DNA of 64,000 nucleotides, from NCBI GenBank assembly GCA_029721515.1, contig CM056566.1, positions 21,048,269 to 21,112,268 of the forward strand, in the 5' to 3' direction. Under the pieces are notes generated by a model. That model saw nothing but the letters and a program-made list of their open reading frames with translations, was not told the origin of the DNA and ran no database searches. Source of the DNA: Synanceia verrucosa (lineage: Eukaryota > Chordata > Actinopteri > Perciformes > Synanceiidae). Positions 11,005 to 24,305 of the stretch are shown here, piece after piece (position 1 is the stretch's first letter; the number at the start of each line of letters is the position of its first letter). The position numbers and the translations under genes are program-made.

Positions 11005-12602
11005 ATGTAGTATGGAATAGTATGGTAAATGTTAATACTAAAAATTTTAACACATATTTTGGTTGTCAAATTCCCTCCACTGAGACAGTATGTTTTTATT
11101 AACTTTGATTAATTGTGCAGACATTTTATGTGAATAAATTATTTTAAACTGATTGTACTTTTACTTGTTTAATATCCCAGTCATCTTTCCATCCCTGGTT
11201 TTGTAATAACTGCCTGCTGAGGCTGAAAACCAGATTGATGGTGGCAGAAAGAGTAAACCAAAACAGTGACACTTTATGGTGGAAAAACTCCCCGAAAAAT
11301 GAGCTGAAAGATGCCAAAAAAAGCTCCGTAGAGCCGAGGCGATAATTCTCTATGGATTCATCGCTACTTTTCGGATACAAGTAGTCATGTGATCCATTGT
11401 TGCTCTCATGAAATGTAGATTTCAGCTTCTTTTAAATTAAACGACTTTATGCCGTTGATGTGAAATCTAATTCAGAGTTTACCTTCCAGTGTGCATGTAG
11501 TTTCAGAGGGAGGGAGGGTAAGTGGCTCTGTTGCTGGCGCCTCTGGCGCTCTGTTTAAATCATCACTTCCTGTTCTCAATCCCCACGTCTGCTTATCCAT
11601 CATTTCATAAGCATGTGTGTGTGTTGATACATCTCGGGTTCCTATTGCACCTACTCCAGCCTCCCATGGGTGGTGGTGGGTGAAAAAAGGGGGCTGGTCC
11701 CTCAAGACACCCCCTCAAATTATGGCCTAATCAGTTAGCCCCAGGAGCACAGACAAACAGACAGACAGACCTCCAGACCTACAGCAACCTCATCTTCCCC
11801 TCTCCTCCCCCTTCCTCTCCCAGCCACACAGTGCAGAGTCTGGCCTTGTCCCTGCAAAGACCTCGCTCACTCTTCCCCTCCTCACTCTGAGATAAAACAG
11901 GTCCAGCTTCGCTTTGAGAAAAGTGTCGGCTGCTGCCGTCCCTCCCTCACTTATCCACTCCTGTTGTCTAGTCTATCTGGCCCTTGAACCTCACACACAC
12001 TCAGCCATGTGCACACTTACTGTACGCTGTAGTAGTAAATGTAGTTTCATGCTGTTTACTGTCCGCTCTGTCTTTAAGCTGAACCAGCAATTGGATCCAG
12101 AGACATTGTGATTCCTGCTGCCAACTTAAATCCCCATTGTTGGTGCTTTTCACCTTTTTTCTCCCCTGATTTGAGCGGTTTTACGCTCCTTTATGAGTTG
12201 AGTAAGCTCCGTGAACTTAAGATCCATGAAACCAGCTCCAACCCTCATTGTATAATTTCAAAAAGGCGTGTCGCTCAGTTGGAAAGCAGAGCATTTTTCT
12301 GTTTTTGTGTTGTTGACACTAAAACTAAATGGTTTGTGTTTCGTTTAAATTGTACCGGACTTCTACTGTAATGATCATAACAGCGGAGAAGCAGTCGCTT
12401 TGCTGTTGTTTTTCTGTTCTAAAATTTTCGTGTCGCTGCATGAATCGTTTTGTCATTCCAAGAAAGCTTTGCAGTCACATTCAATAATGTCTCGGTAGTA
12501 AAAAGGGGAAAGAAAGCACAGCGAGAAATAAAACAATGTCATGATATCACTTTGGCACCTCATTTTATGTCAACAAGTATCTGGCTTTTCCCTGGATCAT
12601 TA

Positions 12603-12605
<3 letters not shown>

Positions 12606-12635
<30 letters not shown>
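12606..12635 (+). repeat. (AC)n microsatellite
   Basis: A simple AC run of about 15 units. Confidence 0.95.
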
Positions 12636-12638
<3 letters not shown>

Positions 12639-12786
12639 GATCCGCTGCACTAATGTGATGCTTTGTCAACTAAATCATTGCAACTCTACCCGCTTAATCA
12701 ATGACACATGGCAGGTTCTGGCAATGTCAGGCCTTCACTGACTCCATCCCACCGTTCCCCTCATCTGTGTTGTCATTCCCATACCC

Positions 12787-12789
<3 letters not shown>

Positions 12790-12828
<39 letters not shown>
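12790..12828 (+). repeat. (AC)n microsatellite followed by (ATC)n
   Basis: About 19 AC units followed by a short CATCATCATCATC tract. Confidence 0.95.
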
Positions 12829-12974
12829 ATCATCATCATGTGCCAAACCAGACCACTCTCCATATACACTAATGCTTCTGTTCCCTCCAAGCAGCTCCAT
12901 CCGTCATGTTAACATCGCTTAGGATTCCCATTTCTTTTCATTTCATTTCAGATTTTGCAAAACACCACACACAC

Positions 12975-12977
12975 ATA

Positions 12978-13009
<32 letters not shown>
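12975..13009 (+). repeat. Compound (TA)n/(AC)n microsatellite
   Basis: A short TATATATA followed by about 11 AC units. Confidence 0.9.
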
Positions 13010-13636
13010 GGTATCTGTACACATGCATGTGTGTACGAGAGCATGCTGACATCTACCATCACCTCACTGAGTAAATTCTGTCAAAGGCAAAAGCAGCAAA
13101 GAAAAGAAGCAAACAGGTGCTGCAGAGAAGTAATTAATGGTAGATGGACTGTATGGCGCCTTTCTTTTTAACAGGTATTCGTATTAACAATGCCAAATTA
13201 CCAAAAGAAGCACACAGGAAAGGAAAGTCCCAGAATTAGATCAGATATTGTCAGCATCGAGAAGGTCCAACCCCTTAACAACACCAAAAACAAACAAACA
13301 ACATATAGCCACTTGACCATCATGAACAAATATAGAGCATTTTGAAGTTGCTGAACACTAATGGTGGTGCTGACTTCACTGTAGTGTTGTCACTGCATTA
13401 AAATAACTTCAACTTTTTGATACCATGGGGAAAATTAACTTTGGGGACAGCATTGTGGATGTCCACGTCAGCAGTAAAAGCACAGGTGGTTCCTGTGAAT
13501 CTGCTGATGCTGCAGAAAATGATTTGAATGTTACGGTTCAAGTATTCAGGCGGTTCTCAAACAATTTTCCTACAGAATGTTACATAATGCTCTAATAATC
13601 TAATGAAATTAGTTTGTATGTGAAATGCTGCAAGGT

Positions 13637-13834
13637 TTGTGATTATTTTGAGTGATACTGCAATTATAATCTTAGAGGGAATGATCACTTATTATTTTCT
13701 TCGTCATTCTTTGATAAATATATCAAAATGATTATGATAATGATGTTGAAAGTGTTGTGGGACTCTATTCTATACAAATTGACTTTAAGTGTAGAATGTG
13801 ATATGTAGGCCAGGACATCTCTGCAGCACAACAG
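13637..13834 (+). repeat. Dispersed repeat pair, copy 2
   Basis: A diverged copy of 10838-11004 in the same orientation, with an added AT-rich insert. No coding capacity. Confidence 0.6.
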
Positions 13835-14281
13835 ATTTAAAATAAAGTGATATTTTCACATCTTTAAGAAATATCGTGGCTCCAGCGGTTTGGAATTTGC
13901 AGTTGGTCATACTTAGATTTCAGTAAAATTCAGATTTAATGTGAACTTAATCGTGAACCAGGAAGTATAAAGATAGACAAATGTTGTGTAGAGAGGAAGT
14001 CAGGGTGGAACCAGGAAGCAGCCTTTATCTGTCATGTAGTTTTTGTACTAAATTAACGTCGCTTCCATCGTCATTTAAAGTCAAATTATGATCTTTTCCT
14101 GAACATAATCAAGTAGTTTCTTGTGAAGATATAAGTTTATTTTGAAAAGACAGGGAAATTCGTAGCAAACATACAAACCCTTGAATTGATTAATATTGTT
14201 ATTATTATTGTCATTTTTATAGCTCAGTGTCTTGGACAGGAGGAGCCAGGAATCTAGTTGATTTAAAGGACAGAGTTAGAG

Positions 14282-14323
14282 TATTGGTTACTGTCAAAAG
14301 TAACGCGTTACTGCCCAACACTG
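14282..14323. mobile_element. hAT-like terminus fragment
   Basis: Contains AAAGTAACGCGTTACTGCCC and AACACTG, which matches the remembered terminal form of a vertebrate hAT MITE (CAGTGTTGGG...). Only one end is recognisable here. Confidence 0.4.
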
Positions 14324-15179
14324 GTCCTGAGTCACTGCTGTCGCCCCAACCGGACAAAATGGGAATATTTTAGGCTGACTTAGATGGTGGAGGAGAAAGA
14401 GAGAGATGATCCATATCTAGTATCAGTGTTGTGATGACTTGAACAGTGGCGTTTAATCCATAAATCCTGGTCCTGGCTCCTGAACATGTTGCCTTTAATC
14501 CTCCCTGGACTACCAATAGCGGCTGATTAAGTGGCTACGTGTTTCTTTCATTCCGGTCACTCCGGCCCTCCATCCCCCAGCATGTTCTGTATTAGTGGGT
14601 CTTTGTGTTTGAAGTATGAAAATGAAGGAGGTGGGTGGGCATCTGACCAGCGTACTCTGAGGAGGCCGGTGACGCACACAGAACTATCCTCTGACTCCAT
14701 TAGCATACCTCCACTGGCACCGCTACAGACAGCGAGGCTGCCTCTGCAGCCCTCTTATGTGGCTACTATTATATTTGTATGGAGGCTGCACCGCAGAACT
14801 ATCTGCAGGCTTAAATGCATCAAATCCCATGAGATGTGCGCTTTAAGGATGTCCACATAGAAAACTTGCTTATCACCAGTTCATTTACCAAAGTCTGGCT
14901 TGAATTCTGTGCTTCTGCTTTGTACTTATTTCTTTTTATTCTATTACAGTTTTCCCTTGCAGAAGCTTCATTTGTTCATTTTTTCACATGCAAAAAGACT
15001 GTGTACTTTAATGCCTACGTAATATAATATGTAATATAATGTAAAATTGGTGTGATGACTTTCCCATGTGGAATTAATCAAACTATTAAATATTAAATCA
15101 GTCGCCAACTATTTTAAAACCCCAAAATTGTGATTCCAGCTTCTTAAATGTGATTATTAGAATAGTTTATTTACTCCAC

Positions 15180-15340
15180 AATATGACAACAAATTGAATA
15201 TCTTTTGCATTTGCAAAACTGATCGATATTTTTCATCATTTTAAGACATTTTATAGACCAAACAAGTAATCAATTAATTGAGAAAATAATCAGCGGATTC
15301 ATAGAGAATGAAAATAATCATCAGTCGCAGCCCAGAGATA
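15180..15340. mobile_element. Degraded dispersed element ending CAGTCGCAGCCC
   Basis: AT-rich sequence with TTTATAGACCAAACAAGTAATC and a TCATCAGTCGCAGCCC end. A shorter related fragment, TTTATAGACAAACTAACGAA...GATCGTTAGTTGCAGCTC, lies at 15660-15732. The pattern resembles common vertebrate DNA-transposon relics; the family is uncertain. Confidence 0.45.
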
Positions 15341-15792
15341 TTTAAAAATTGTTCTTTGTATTCACAAACCACAGGTGTGGAGAAGTACTAACGAGCTGAA
15401 ATAAACTCAGCTACAAGTAAAAGTGACTTCAGAACCTTTCAAAGAAGATTAGAAGTATTAAAGTATGAGCAAAGTGTAATTAAATTATGAATAGTAAAAC
15501 TATCATTGTGTGATAAAATGTGTTTTACTGTAAGATGTAATGTTTGTGAATCTTGGATTGGCCTCATACTAAGTATAGTAAATGAACTTTGCTTTGTTCC
15601 ACCACTGTATAACCGGCTCATGCTGTGTATTTATGTTATTATGTATATATTGTTTAGTGACGTTTTATAGACAAACTAACGAATTAATCAACAGATCAGT
15701 TAACAATGAATATGATCGTTAGTTGCAGCTCTAATATACCGAGCTTAAAAAAATGTGTCAGACCACCACCCAGCATCAGGTGTTAGCCACAT

Positions 15793-16174
15793 CTGTCTCA
15801 TTGAGTGCCAGCTGTTTTAAAAACCTGTTCCAGTGTTTTTGTCCATTTTGAGTCATATTTCTAGACCCACAGAATATTTAGTACTATGTCTCTGAAAACA
15901 GTGAATAGTTCAAATGAAAGAAGAGACTCTCTATTTCATCATGAAAAAAATGTTTGTTTTTATTATCAGAGGTAGAGTAGAGGACACTTTCGCCACTTTT
16001 TCTCCACATTCTGTTTGTTTTGCTCTCTAATCTCGATCGTCTCCACTTCCTGTTTTGATCTCCGTGGCAACACGCTGTCAAAAACCACTTTAACGTATTA
16101 TTATTACGTCGATTGTACTCAAGCGTTGGATTTTAATTGACATTGAAATACATCAATGACACTCAAAGAGTTAC
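15793..16174 (+). mobile_element. TTAA-flanked MITE family copy 2
   Basis: Begins CTCATTGAGTGCC and ends CACTCAAAGAGTTAC, so the inverted termini are easy to see (CTCWTTGAGTGCC against its complement). This copy lacks the internal stretch holding the ACTACATCTCCCAG motif found in the other four and has a subterminal repeat (CGATTGTACTCAAGCGTT). The 3' TTAA has mutated to TTAC. Confidence 0.75.
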
Positions 16175-16179
16175 CAGTG

Positions 16180-16335
16180 TTGTTTATTACCAAACTGAAT
16201 GATTTACAAAAAATAAAATCACATTACTATTATATTTTGATTGAGATGTTAAACTCCAGTTATTTCCTGTCATTCCTGAACAGTGAAATGTGTTTTAGTG
16301 GTTGTTTGTTATTCTGGATTCATTTCTGACTTCAC
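16180..16335 (+). repeat. Dispersed repeat, copy 2 (GTTAAACTCCAGTTATTTCC)
   Basis: The second member of the pair with 10470-10565. It directly follows MITE copy 2, so that MITE may have inserted next to it. Confidence 0.65.
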
Positions 16336-16606
16336 AGTGAATTCCAGTGTTATGGCTCAAATTTTGGTCTAAAAAGGTGAATTCAGTTTAAATTCTTGAC
16401 TGATGTTCAACATGATGAAGAGTAGGGGGGAAGAAAGAGTTATGCATGTATCTAGATCTTTCCATGGTTGTTCCCCTGAACATTAGGGGCTAAATAGAGC
16501 CCCACTTTTGGCTCCTGTCCTCCCAGCACTGGTGTAACATTTCACCAGTTTAGGTTAGTTCGCTCACGGCCCGTCAACACATGTGGAAGTGACCCTCAGA
16601 CGGCTT

Positions 16607-16610
<4 letters not shown>

Positions 16611-16651
<41 letters not shown>
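16611..16651 (+). repeat. (GT)n microsatellite
   Basis: An uninterrupted GT run of about 20 units. Confidence 0.96.
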
Positions 16652-16652
<1 letters not shown>

Positions 16653-16810
16653 TAGAGGAAGTGCACGGAGCAGCTGATGCAGCGTTGCGCTATGTTAACC
16701 CGTCCAAGGGCAGCATAGCAATAACAAACACAAGATCACAGCAGCGAGCTCACCTCTGACCCTGCACCCTCCGCACCGCCGGCCAGATCGCTATCATCCT
16801 GACAGCCAAT

Positions 16811-16811
16811 G

Positions 16812-16840
<29 letters not shown>
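16811..16840 (+). repeat. (AC)n microsatellite
   Basis: About 15 AC units, 160 bp after a GT run and complementary to it. Confidence 0.95.
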
Positions 16841-16842
<2 letters not shown>

Positions 16843-16849
16843 AGACACA

Positions 16850-19796
16850 CTAAACACCAGCATGGGTGTCCCTTAATGCATGTTTTCAATCATTGACTCC
16901 CTGCAGAGAAATCAAAGGGATCTATGGGAGACAAAAGCTTCCTCATTGGTGTCTGACAGTAAATGATTGACAGTAACTTCTGAATGCATTGGCACCGCCC
17001 TCTGTTGGGGGGTGGTGGAGGTGGAGGGTGGGGGGACGGCTACAAAGTGAAACCATCCCTGCACCCTTGTTTACCCACACTGTGTCCTATAGTAGCTGTG
17101 AAGTGAAGCGTTTTTTGGGAGAAACTGTAGGTGACACGTTTCCAGAAAGCTTTTGGGGAGCAGCATGCGTCATGGTAGGATGTGTTCCCTTTTTTTATGT
17201 GGGGTGGGGGGTGCTGTATGTTTATAGGCTTACGTCCTCCTCAATCATGTGGTGTATGACCTGTTAAATCAATTGTTGTTTTTTTGCTCCAGGATTTACC
17301 TGCAACCTGCTGTCATGGAAATCTGTCCTTTTTTAATATTTAAAACTTTTCCACTTCTAAAGCGTATCAGTTTCCGTTTCCTCCAGACGTCAGGGCGAAG
17401 CTTGACGCGAGGCTCCCAGGTATAAGAGGCCGGTTATTAGGACGGACAGCTTGACATGCAGGGTGGGGGTGGTGATGGTGGTGCAGGGTGACTGTCGGCC
17501 TCGCAGCAAAGTGACAACTGGAACGGAGTTGAATTCGCAGTGACTTCCTGCTGTGTAGCCTAAATGATCTTAGAGCCAGGGAGCATTTTATTTTACTGGC
17601 ATGCTTTTGTGAAGAGTTGTCTTGTCTCTCAGCCTGGCTGGATTTAAGTGCTGTGATTTTTTTTTTAGGGAGAGAAACTAAGGGGGAGGGAGTGTGGAGA
17701 AAAAGGTCACAAGTTTTATTTCATTTGAGGCTGGATATTAAGGGCCAAGCTGCAGGATGAATTAGGCTCAGAGCTTTGACGAGCTGACCCCATATGTCTG
17801 AGAAACTCAGGTCTAATACACCAGCTTGGTCGTGGATGTCTTCTGGCACGGCGTCCACGTGGAAGACAATCCCTCTGGCAGGTCAAGTAAACCCTGAAAC
17901 ACTGAACACACTTTCCAAACCTCATTACAGAGACCTCCACTGTTTTGTTGCTCGTGGGCCTCAATCAAACCTCCACCCCTTCCTCCTTTCTTCTTAGCTT
18001 CTTCCCCCCTTCTCTTTCTCTTCTCAAATAAGAATTGAATTTCTTTTTCAGTGTTTATGTTATCATTTGTAAATCTTACCAGAAGTGGACCGTGAGGCAC
18101 AAGAGAGGGAACTCGTACACAGTTTAATGAAGTATTTACAGATAATTCCAACTGTCAAATACTTGTGCCCAATGACATAGTGCAGAGTGCTGACGCTCAC
18201 AACTGCCTCCCCCTCTCAAACTCAGAGCTCCGTCCTCGTTAAAGCAGGCAGATTTGATTTCAGGTAAGAACTTACTGAGGGGGGGTGAAGAGGCCGCCAG
18301 CGAGGGCCACGGCTTTTACCGAAAAGAAAACAATCCTCCGTTGGTGCATATCGCAGCTCAAAGCAGCCAGAAGTCAAGAGGCTGAGATTAGACATTAGAG
18401 CCGCTGCATAGAAAACCCCATATTAAGTGCTTCTGATGTGACTTTTCTCACGTGTGTGTGCATCAAGGAAAATCAGTTCATTTTGAAACAGCCTTTGAAT
18501 TAATTAACACTCCCTTGATCACTATTTTATGATACAGCACCACAAACACTTTATTGTGACTTAATATTTTACAGATTATTCAGACATAAGCCATCAATAA
18601 GAATAAAATTCCTTTTACCTGTCTGTGGTGTCAAACTTCAGTTTAAATGTCCATAACTGATCAATAAACGCCCAACAAGTTATTAATTAATATATGTTTT
18701 TAATATAAATGGATTATAAATCACTTGTAGTAAATAATGTAATATTTAAAGAGCTATTAATTGAAAGTTTAAATTGTAGGCCTATGTTTATAGGAAAAAA
18801 GGGTAATATTAAAAAAATCATGTTGATATTTTCACACAACTTTATTTGATAGAATTCGTGTAATAATAATGATAACAATATTTTTTACATAAACGTATGA
18901 CAGATTACTGCTTTTCTTTCTATATTACTAAAATTAAAATTATTCACAAATAATTAACATAATAATAGGCTAATAATAATAACAATTATTATTATTATTG
19001 TTATTATTATAATTCGTTTAAATTTCGTTTAAAGTGATAAAATATGTGGTCCGTGGAGCTTCTCGGAGTAAAAAATGGTGTGAAGGAGCAATGATGGACG
19101 GTGAGTCGTGACCTCTGCATGGAAGTAATTTGGGGGGAAAAAAGAGCTGAAAGTGCCGTAAAATACAAATTAATCCTCGACGGAAACGAGATACATCCTT
19201 TAAAAACAAGCCATTTACAGCGCTTTGCTCTTTAGCTGCAGCACACCAATGTCACACTATTATTAGAAGTATTATTATTATTTAAATGATAAAGTCGGCG
19301 TTTTAACGGACAGAAATAAGACAAGTGAGTTCATAATTTTTAAAGTGAAATCTTCGTTGATTCGCTCCAATCAAGCAAAAATGCCAAATTGGTATTCTGC
19401 AAAAAAAAAAGAGTAAAAATATGTGTGTCTTTATTTTTGCTCAGGTTTTCTGTTTAATAGTCTGTTTTGTGTCACGCGTCTGTTGATCGTTATGAGTTCG
19501 TTACTTTCGTTTTCAATTAGCGGTGATTGTGACCAGAGTGCGTCTAATTTAGCGGAAAACTGAAATAAAAACAGCACAGCATACTATAACAGCCCATTAT
19601 TATTATTATTATTATTGTTATTGTTATTTGTGGTAAATGTCTAGCTAATTTGGTCGGAGTTTATTTCATTTAATGGCGTTAATGATATTAATTCTGCGAT
19701 ATTATCGTGTTTTCTTCATCATTTTTTATTTCCATTATTTATTTTTACACCTGAATGTGAATATTTGGCCTTGAAGGCCTTTTTTTAAACCATGTC

Positions 19797-19829
<33 letters not shown>

Positions 19830-21829
19830 GCAGCAGCAGTAGATCATATTCACTCATGAATAAATGAAGCACTCTGCAATGAAACGGCGTTTCATCAGAA
19901 AATACCAGAGAAATCCCGCTTTTATGGAGCTTTATGGAGAAAACACAGTTAAATTGATGAAGAAATGTTTCTGTAATTATTATTCCTTCATTACAAATAA
20001 CAAAGCCATTAAAATACTTATATTTCCATCACAACCTCCTGAACTTTTATCTCCATATTCCTCTCATTTTTCTGACGGGACTTCTGTGGTTTCTTCAGTG
20101 AAATGTATTTTGCATGCAGTCATTGTTTAGGAATAGAGAAGCTGTCATTTTCTCCCACTTTGCTAAATGAAGACAGTTAGAGTCGATCTAAGATAGACAG
20201 AACTGCATTTTAATCTTTGCTAAAGAGCACTTTTTGGTGCCCTGGCCTTGTTTTCTTCCTGTTTTCCTCTTCGCCACACAGCCGCGCTGTTTGCACAAAT
20301 GACGCTTCTGCTTTTTCTCACTCAAACACTCAAAAGGTGACAACAAGACGTCTGAAAAATCACCCAAATCCTTTAAAAAAAACGCTGCAGACATGTGACA
20401 TAAAGCGGAATAAAAGACCAACGAGCACCTTTATTATCTTGTTTAGTGCGTAAATGTATTTTATGTAAATACATATTCATTCACATTAAATTCAAAGTTA
20501 AAATATAAAATAATGTTTCTTTCTTTTGGTTGATCCAAACCAGCTGCATTCTTCTCTAAATTATTCTTGCATTTTAAATGACTTCTGCTCTGCTTCAAAT
20601 CACTTTCTGTACAAATCGGTCTGCTCCTTGGATGTGAAATAAATAAAAGCGTGTTATTCTTTTCTTTTTTTTGTGGGGAGGGAGGAGGTGCTCAGAGGAG
20701 GTTACCGGCCTCCCACTCACTCCTCTTACCTGTCCCCCTAAATGTGTTCTCAATAACCAACATCTCCCTCCGATCATTATCCTGTTTATTGTGAGCTTTT
20801 TTTAGGGGGGACGTGATCACATCAATTATTCACAACAGGACTCTGAATTTGTTTTCCATCGGGGTTATTTCAGGGATCAATATTTCATTCTTCGAGGCAT
20901 TGTGCAGCTTTTTTTCCGCTTGTTTGGACTCCTTCCTAGACTCCCACTTTCCCCAAGAAATGGAAAATAGATAAAGTGTGTAAGTGATGCAGCGGAGGAG
21001 CTCTGCAGGCAAAGCAGTCCTTGCCGGGCTTCAATAATTCACTGCTGCATTAGAAGAAGCAAAGAGATGCACAAAGAACATTTCCCTGAATAAATACAGC
21101 ACGCTTCCTCTGCAGGACAAAGACTTAAAGGGGGTTAAGTTGACAAAATGATGCTCCATTATATGATGCTCTCCTCGTGATCTGAGGGAAATAGTTTAAT
21201 ATTTAAACAGTCTCTGATTTACTTCTTCATATTATAGTTATGAAATTTTGTGCAGTTTAATAATAAATATTTAATCCAAAATGCATTTTTTTCGTTGAAT
21301 GAACTGGATTTAGCAGAATTCAAAATTAACCCCACGGCATGATATAGTCTATATACTCCAAATCTAAAGAACCCTGTAAAGAGACAATAAAACGAAATAT
21401 CCATGAGACTCCACCAGTTTACAGCAGTCCAGTTAATTTAAAGTTAATTACTTAAATATAGCCCCAGGTCACATGGTGTGACCAAAGTGCGCAGTTTGGA
21501 GCTTAATATCGCTTTATCCTAAAAAAAAAACACACCACCGGCACTTTGGGTTTAACAGCCTGCATGGTGAGAAACGAAGCTTTAAATTGACTTTAACGCT
21601 CTTTTTTTCACCCTCTAAAGAGCTTTTACGATTAAATTAAAATAACTGCGAGAATTCAGCAGAAACTCTAAAGAGCACGCTGGTCACTTTTTAGGAATAG
21701 TCTAATTCTGTTATTGATTTTGTTTATCGTTATTTATCATTAGGCCTGCATTAGTTCCACTAAGGCTGACATCACTCCAGCGTCATCTCATATAATAATA
21801 TAATGTAGAATTATATTGACGAATGAGCA
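16850..21829. other. Intergenic region upstream of satb2, AT-rich, no gene seen
   Basis: From about 18480 the sequence is strongly AT-rich with ATT/TAA trinucleotide runs and no obvious dispersed repeats apart from simple sequence. A donor-like CAGGTAAG at 18261 follows moderately GC-rich sequence but no exon could be built. Low repeat content upstream of a developmental regulator would suit conserved enhancers, but I cannot see conservation from one sequence. Confidence 0.5.
19796..19839 (+). repeat. (CAT)n/(CAG)n trinucleotide repeat
   Basis: About eleven CAT units followed by four CAG units. Confidence 0.95.
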
Positions 21830-21919
21830 ACGAGCAGCGGACTGTCCTTCAGCCACCGACTGCTTCCCTTTAATTCCTGCTTCGCATCTCCACAGAGCTG
21901 CCAGGTGTCTGATAACCAG
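21830..21919 (+). promoter_or_regulatory. Candidate upstream alternative non-coding exon of satb2
   Basis: GC-richer sequence ending CTGATAACCAG followed by a strong donor GTGAGT at 21920. No coding start continues into it. It could be an alternative first exon; the 5' border is arbitrary. Confidence 0.3.
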
Positions 21920-23640
21920 GTGAGTTCAAGATGTCTTGTAGTGTTGTGGATGCTCCTGAGTGTTTCTCTCTAAAGCAGATTTTAAATACAGAGCTTTCTG
22001 TTTTGGTGGCTTCAGTAAATAAAGTAATAATTGTGCTTTAATTGTAATATGGACGAATTTCTACCTGTTATTGATCAAGAGGCCTTTTAGAGCCGCAGCT
22101 CGAGTTTCCTGGAGAGCTTTTACGCACACGGCTCTGCCTCGCTCTTTTAGTCTGTGGACCCACTCCGTGGCTCCCCATCCACGTTTTAAACACCCTGAGG
22201 GCCCGGAGCAGTGATCCACCTCCACCCCTCCTCATTGGTGCCCGCCGCGGTCCCTCCATGAAAAGCTCCGCAGCCAACAGGCTTGGACGCGATTTTACGC
22301 ACATGGCCTCAGTCTCAGTCGCGGTGTTGCAGATGTTGCAAAGCTGCGGCTTCGTTCGCGTTGCTCAATTTGGTCGCGCGTGCTCCAGTTAAAATGTGCA
22401 GGAGAGGGTTCCCTTGCTGCAGTTTACCGTCAGGCCATAGAGAGACAGCGGGACATGCAAATCAGGCAGAGGCTCCGTGACTCAGCCGACAGAGACGAAG
22501 GAAATAAGAAACAGGAATTGAGCTGCAGAGAAGTGAAGTTAAATGTGAGCAGTGTGCTCTTATTTCTGTTAAAACACGTTTACAAAACCACAACGACTAT
22601 TCACACCAGATACAAAACACACGAATTTAATGAGTATAAATGTTATATTACATTCATAAAACAAGTCATATGTCAGTTATTAGTGCAATTTGACCTGCCC
22701 GTATCTATTAGACACCACATCGTGTCATATATGTACATTTATAAATAAACACTAATGGCTGATCTTTGAAATGACACTGTACACACTCCTAAGACCCAAG
22801 CATTTTGATTTCTTTGCTGTTTGGGCTTAATGGCATCTGATAAGTGCAACAACTAAGCATCATCTTTTGACATGAAAGTACATGTAAGCAGAGTCAGACA
22901 ATTAAATGAGATGTCCACACCAGGTCAGGAGGTTAATTAAGTAGGCCTATTACTTTGTCTTTTCAGAATAAACCCCAGCAGCTTCAACTGTGCGCCACAG
23001 ACAATGCGCCAGTGTTTTGTGCGTTCTGCGCAACGACAGTGGTGACCTGGTCAGCTGTGCGCGCTCATGTGTCTGTGTGGCTTTAACTCTGAATATTAAA
23101 CTTCTTTTAGCTTTTTTATCCATATGTTTGGTTTATATGGCAGGTGGCAGGTTTATCATTAATAAGGACGCTGCTGTTGTATTGAGGGCATCTAATAAGA
23201 AGGAGAAGGCACTTCTTATTAGGCTACTTATTAACGTGTATCAGCGCATGGACTTCACCTCGAGCGGATTATCTGCGGGATGATACCGACATGTGTGAAA
23301 GTATTAGAGGGGAGCTGATAAGTTCCTGCTGCGTGAAGCAGAAACCTTTCCTAAACAGCTCTTTCTAATGTCAAGGTCCTGCTGATAGTCAGCTTCACTG
23401 TGGCCCAAGAAGAAGGTTCCAGTCAGATAGGATTTAGACAATTATTACGCAACTGTTTGTGTTGGACGGGGACGACGTGGAGTCAAAACGGATTTGCGCA
23501 TCCGAAAGAAGGAGTTAGTGAGGGATCCGTGAGTCTCCTGTGCTGCGTGTTAGGAGTAAAAAGTTTTGATGGACACTTCTATATGTTATGCGTCCTATAC
23601 GCGAGATCCGGCCCACAGAATGCTTCCATGGGTAAGATTA
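21920..23640 (+). promoter_or_regulatory. CpG-rich satb2 upstream region
   Basis: CpG dinucleotides are frequent, especially 22120-22500, 22990-23060 and 23450-23620, compared with AT-rich flanks. This is typical of a vertebrate CpG-island promoter. No coding exon was recognised; the open frames present match no known protein. Confidence 0.4.
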
Positions 23641-24305
23641 GTTTGTTTGACGCCTCCTCTGCTCCCTCCCTCTCTCCCTTTGTCTCTCCTCCCTTCTCTC
23701 CTCCCTCTATCAGTCAGTGCGCCCGTTGGCACAGGAAAGATTGAAAGTGACACTCTCTGATTAGAAACCGCTCCTTTCCGCTGATATATCCCGCTATTCC
23801 TGGAACTCAGACGTGTTTGCTTCCCGATCAGGTCCGACTTGTTCTCCCTTTTTCTATCCCAGGTTTTTGTGTTTCTTTATACGGCTGCGTCGCGGTATTT
23901 TTTCCTTCGTCTCCAGGATGAAGCCATGAGTTCAGAGGAGAGCAGACTCGTGCTACAGAGACGCGTTTTGAGCTAAAACGCGGATAAAAATATCAAGTTG
24001 GAGTCCACGCTCCGGTCCGCGGATCCAGGACAGACCATTACTGGTGCTCAGAGCCTCTACTTCCCTTCAGACGAGCATCATCCGTGTCCAACAGTCTTTA
24101 CGCGCAACCTTCCCCTTCCTCATCACCACTAATAACTAACTTGTGGATCTCCGGTCTGGTCTGCGACGAGTCTGAATTCAGCAGCCCGTCATCCCGCCGT
24201 GTATCCAGGAGCCGATCCACTGCAGCTCAGCCCTGGATTCAATACTCCTGATCAATGGACAGAGCCTCCTCAGCGGCCAGCAGCGCTACAGACACGCCGT
24301 AAACA
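23640..24305 (+). other. satb2: Candidate satb2 promoter and non-coding first exon
   Basis: A pyrimidine-rich block (23655-23712) is followed by CpG-rich sequence. It ends CCGTAAACA with a strong donor GTGAGT at 24306. The next acceptor in the right place is at 34076-34078, directly before the start-codon exon, giving a 9.8-kb 5' UTR intron. This arrangement is usual for SATB genes. The transcription start is not determined. Confidence 0.5.

Larger units (their letters stand above)
10169..15792. other. Intergenic region, no gene seen
   Basis: AT-rich sequence with degraded dispersed repeats and several CA microsatellites. No frame resembles a known protein and no chain of exons was found. 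Confidence 0.6.
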